Below are positions 63,911-64,000 of a DNA stretch of 64,000 nt, one piece after another. Source of the DNA: Chalara sp. BL73 (lineage: Eukaryota > Ascomycota > Leotiomycetes > Helotiales); NCBI GenBank assembly GCA_918026815.1, contig CAKJVC010000099.1, positions 62,001-126,000 on the forward strand. Direction: 5' to 3'. Under the pieces are notes generated by a model. That model worked only from the letters and a program-made list of their open reading frames with translations, did not search any database and was not told the origin of the DNA. Every line of letters starts with the position of its first letter. Position 1 is the stretch's first letter. A program made the position numbers and the translations under genes.

Positions 63911-64000
63911 ATGCTGCTTTAATACCTAATTTTGATGCATTTGATGAAAAATGAGCCTGTGCGCACAGACTACCACGATTAGGCTCGTTAAAGCCTTAAG

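Larger units (their letters stand above)
60907..64000. repeat. Segmental duplication, copy 2 (continues past window)
   Basis: Begins CGTTCAGCTTAGCAGGATTA and follows copy 1 to the last base of the window. It starts inside the Helitron helicase C-terminus, not at a transposon end, and interrupts the NLR TPR region. One deletion (CTTTTACCC against CTTTTTACCC) breaks the helicase frame seen in copy 1. Confidence 0.95.

Overview
The window reads as a transposon-dense, degenerate compartment of a filamentous ascomycete (Pezizomycotina) nuclear genome. The evidence is short GT-AG introns (47-79 nt) with CTAAC/CTGAC-like branch points, fungal-only protein families (OrsD/DUF3505, DUF6570 Helitrons, Apple-like membrane proteins, NB-ARC/TPR receptors, fungal kinase-like proteins), Tad-type LINEs, pogo/Fot1 and Tc1 DNA transposons, hAT elements, solo LTRs, and mutation patterns that look like repeat-induced point mutation (RIP). 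No prokaryotic, plasmid or CRISPR feature was seen.

Layout. 1-3.3 kb: 3' end of a Tad-like LINE and a broken hAT transposase. 3.3-10.9 kb: a very AT-rich nest of hAT pieces, three TA-flanked terminal-inverted-repeat elements with related ends (one pogo transposase copy, two non-autonomous), a solo LTR lying inside a terminal repeat, and an LTR-like repeat. 10.9-13.6 kb: an OrsD gene piece split by a 100-bp MITE, and a decayed multi-pass membrane protein. 13.6-15.9 kb: palindromes, a pogo-type MITE, and a non-LTR element with a TAA tail and 13-bp target duplication. 16-25.5 kb: two inverted pseudogene copies of a CID/UPF0400 (Rtt103-like) gene flank a kinase-like gene, a Tc1 derivative and a small two-exon gene. 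25.9-28.6 kb: an intact 869-residue two-exon gene with a HicA-like C-terminus. 29.8-31.5 kb: a four-exon F-box gene whose coding exon is split by a solo LTR. 32.5-36.8 kb: N-terminal part of one Helitron protein, a CorA-like gene truncated by a second Tad LINE. 37-43.2 kb: hAT piece, an Apple-like membrane protein gene, a WD-like remnant, a Ty3/gypsy RNase H piece, and an intact five-exon gene of unknown function. 44.7-51.9 kb: tRNA-like repeats and a second, heavily mutated full-length Helitron Rep/helicase. 51.7-54.8 kb and 60.9-64.0 kb: two near-identical copies of a 3.1-kb block (Helitron tail + LTR-like repeat + intact Tc1 transposon + Tc1 remnant with solo LTR). The second copy truncates an NB-ARC/TPR receptor pseudogene (58.2-60.9 kb) and runs off the window.

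Genes judged likely functional: 18838-21273 (-), 22496-22990 (+), 25893-28557 (+), 38273-39140 (+), 41851-43220 (-), and the two Tc1 transposases. Nearly everything else is mobile or dead. No operon-like cooperation is visible. The relations between features are mostly insertion, duplication and decay, and the nesting allows relative dating. The most notable observations are: host reading frames that become continuous again when an insertion and one target duplicate are removed; a Helitron whose tryptophan codons have mostly become stops; a paralogous empty site for the Tc1 element; and a repeat hairpin in which three adjacent base pairs differ between copies with pairing kept.
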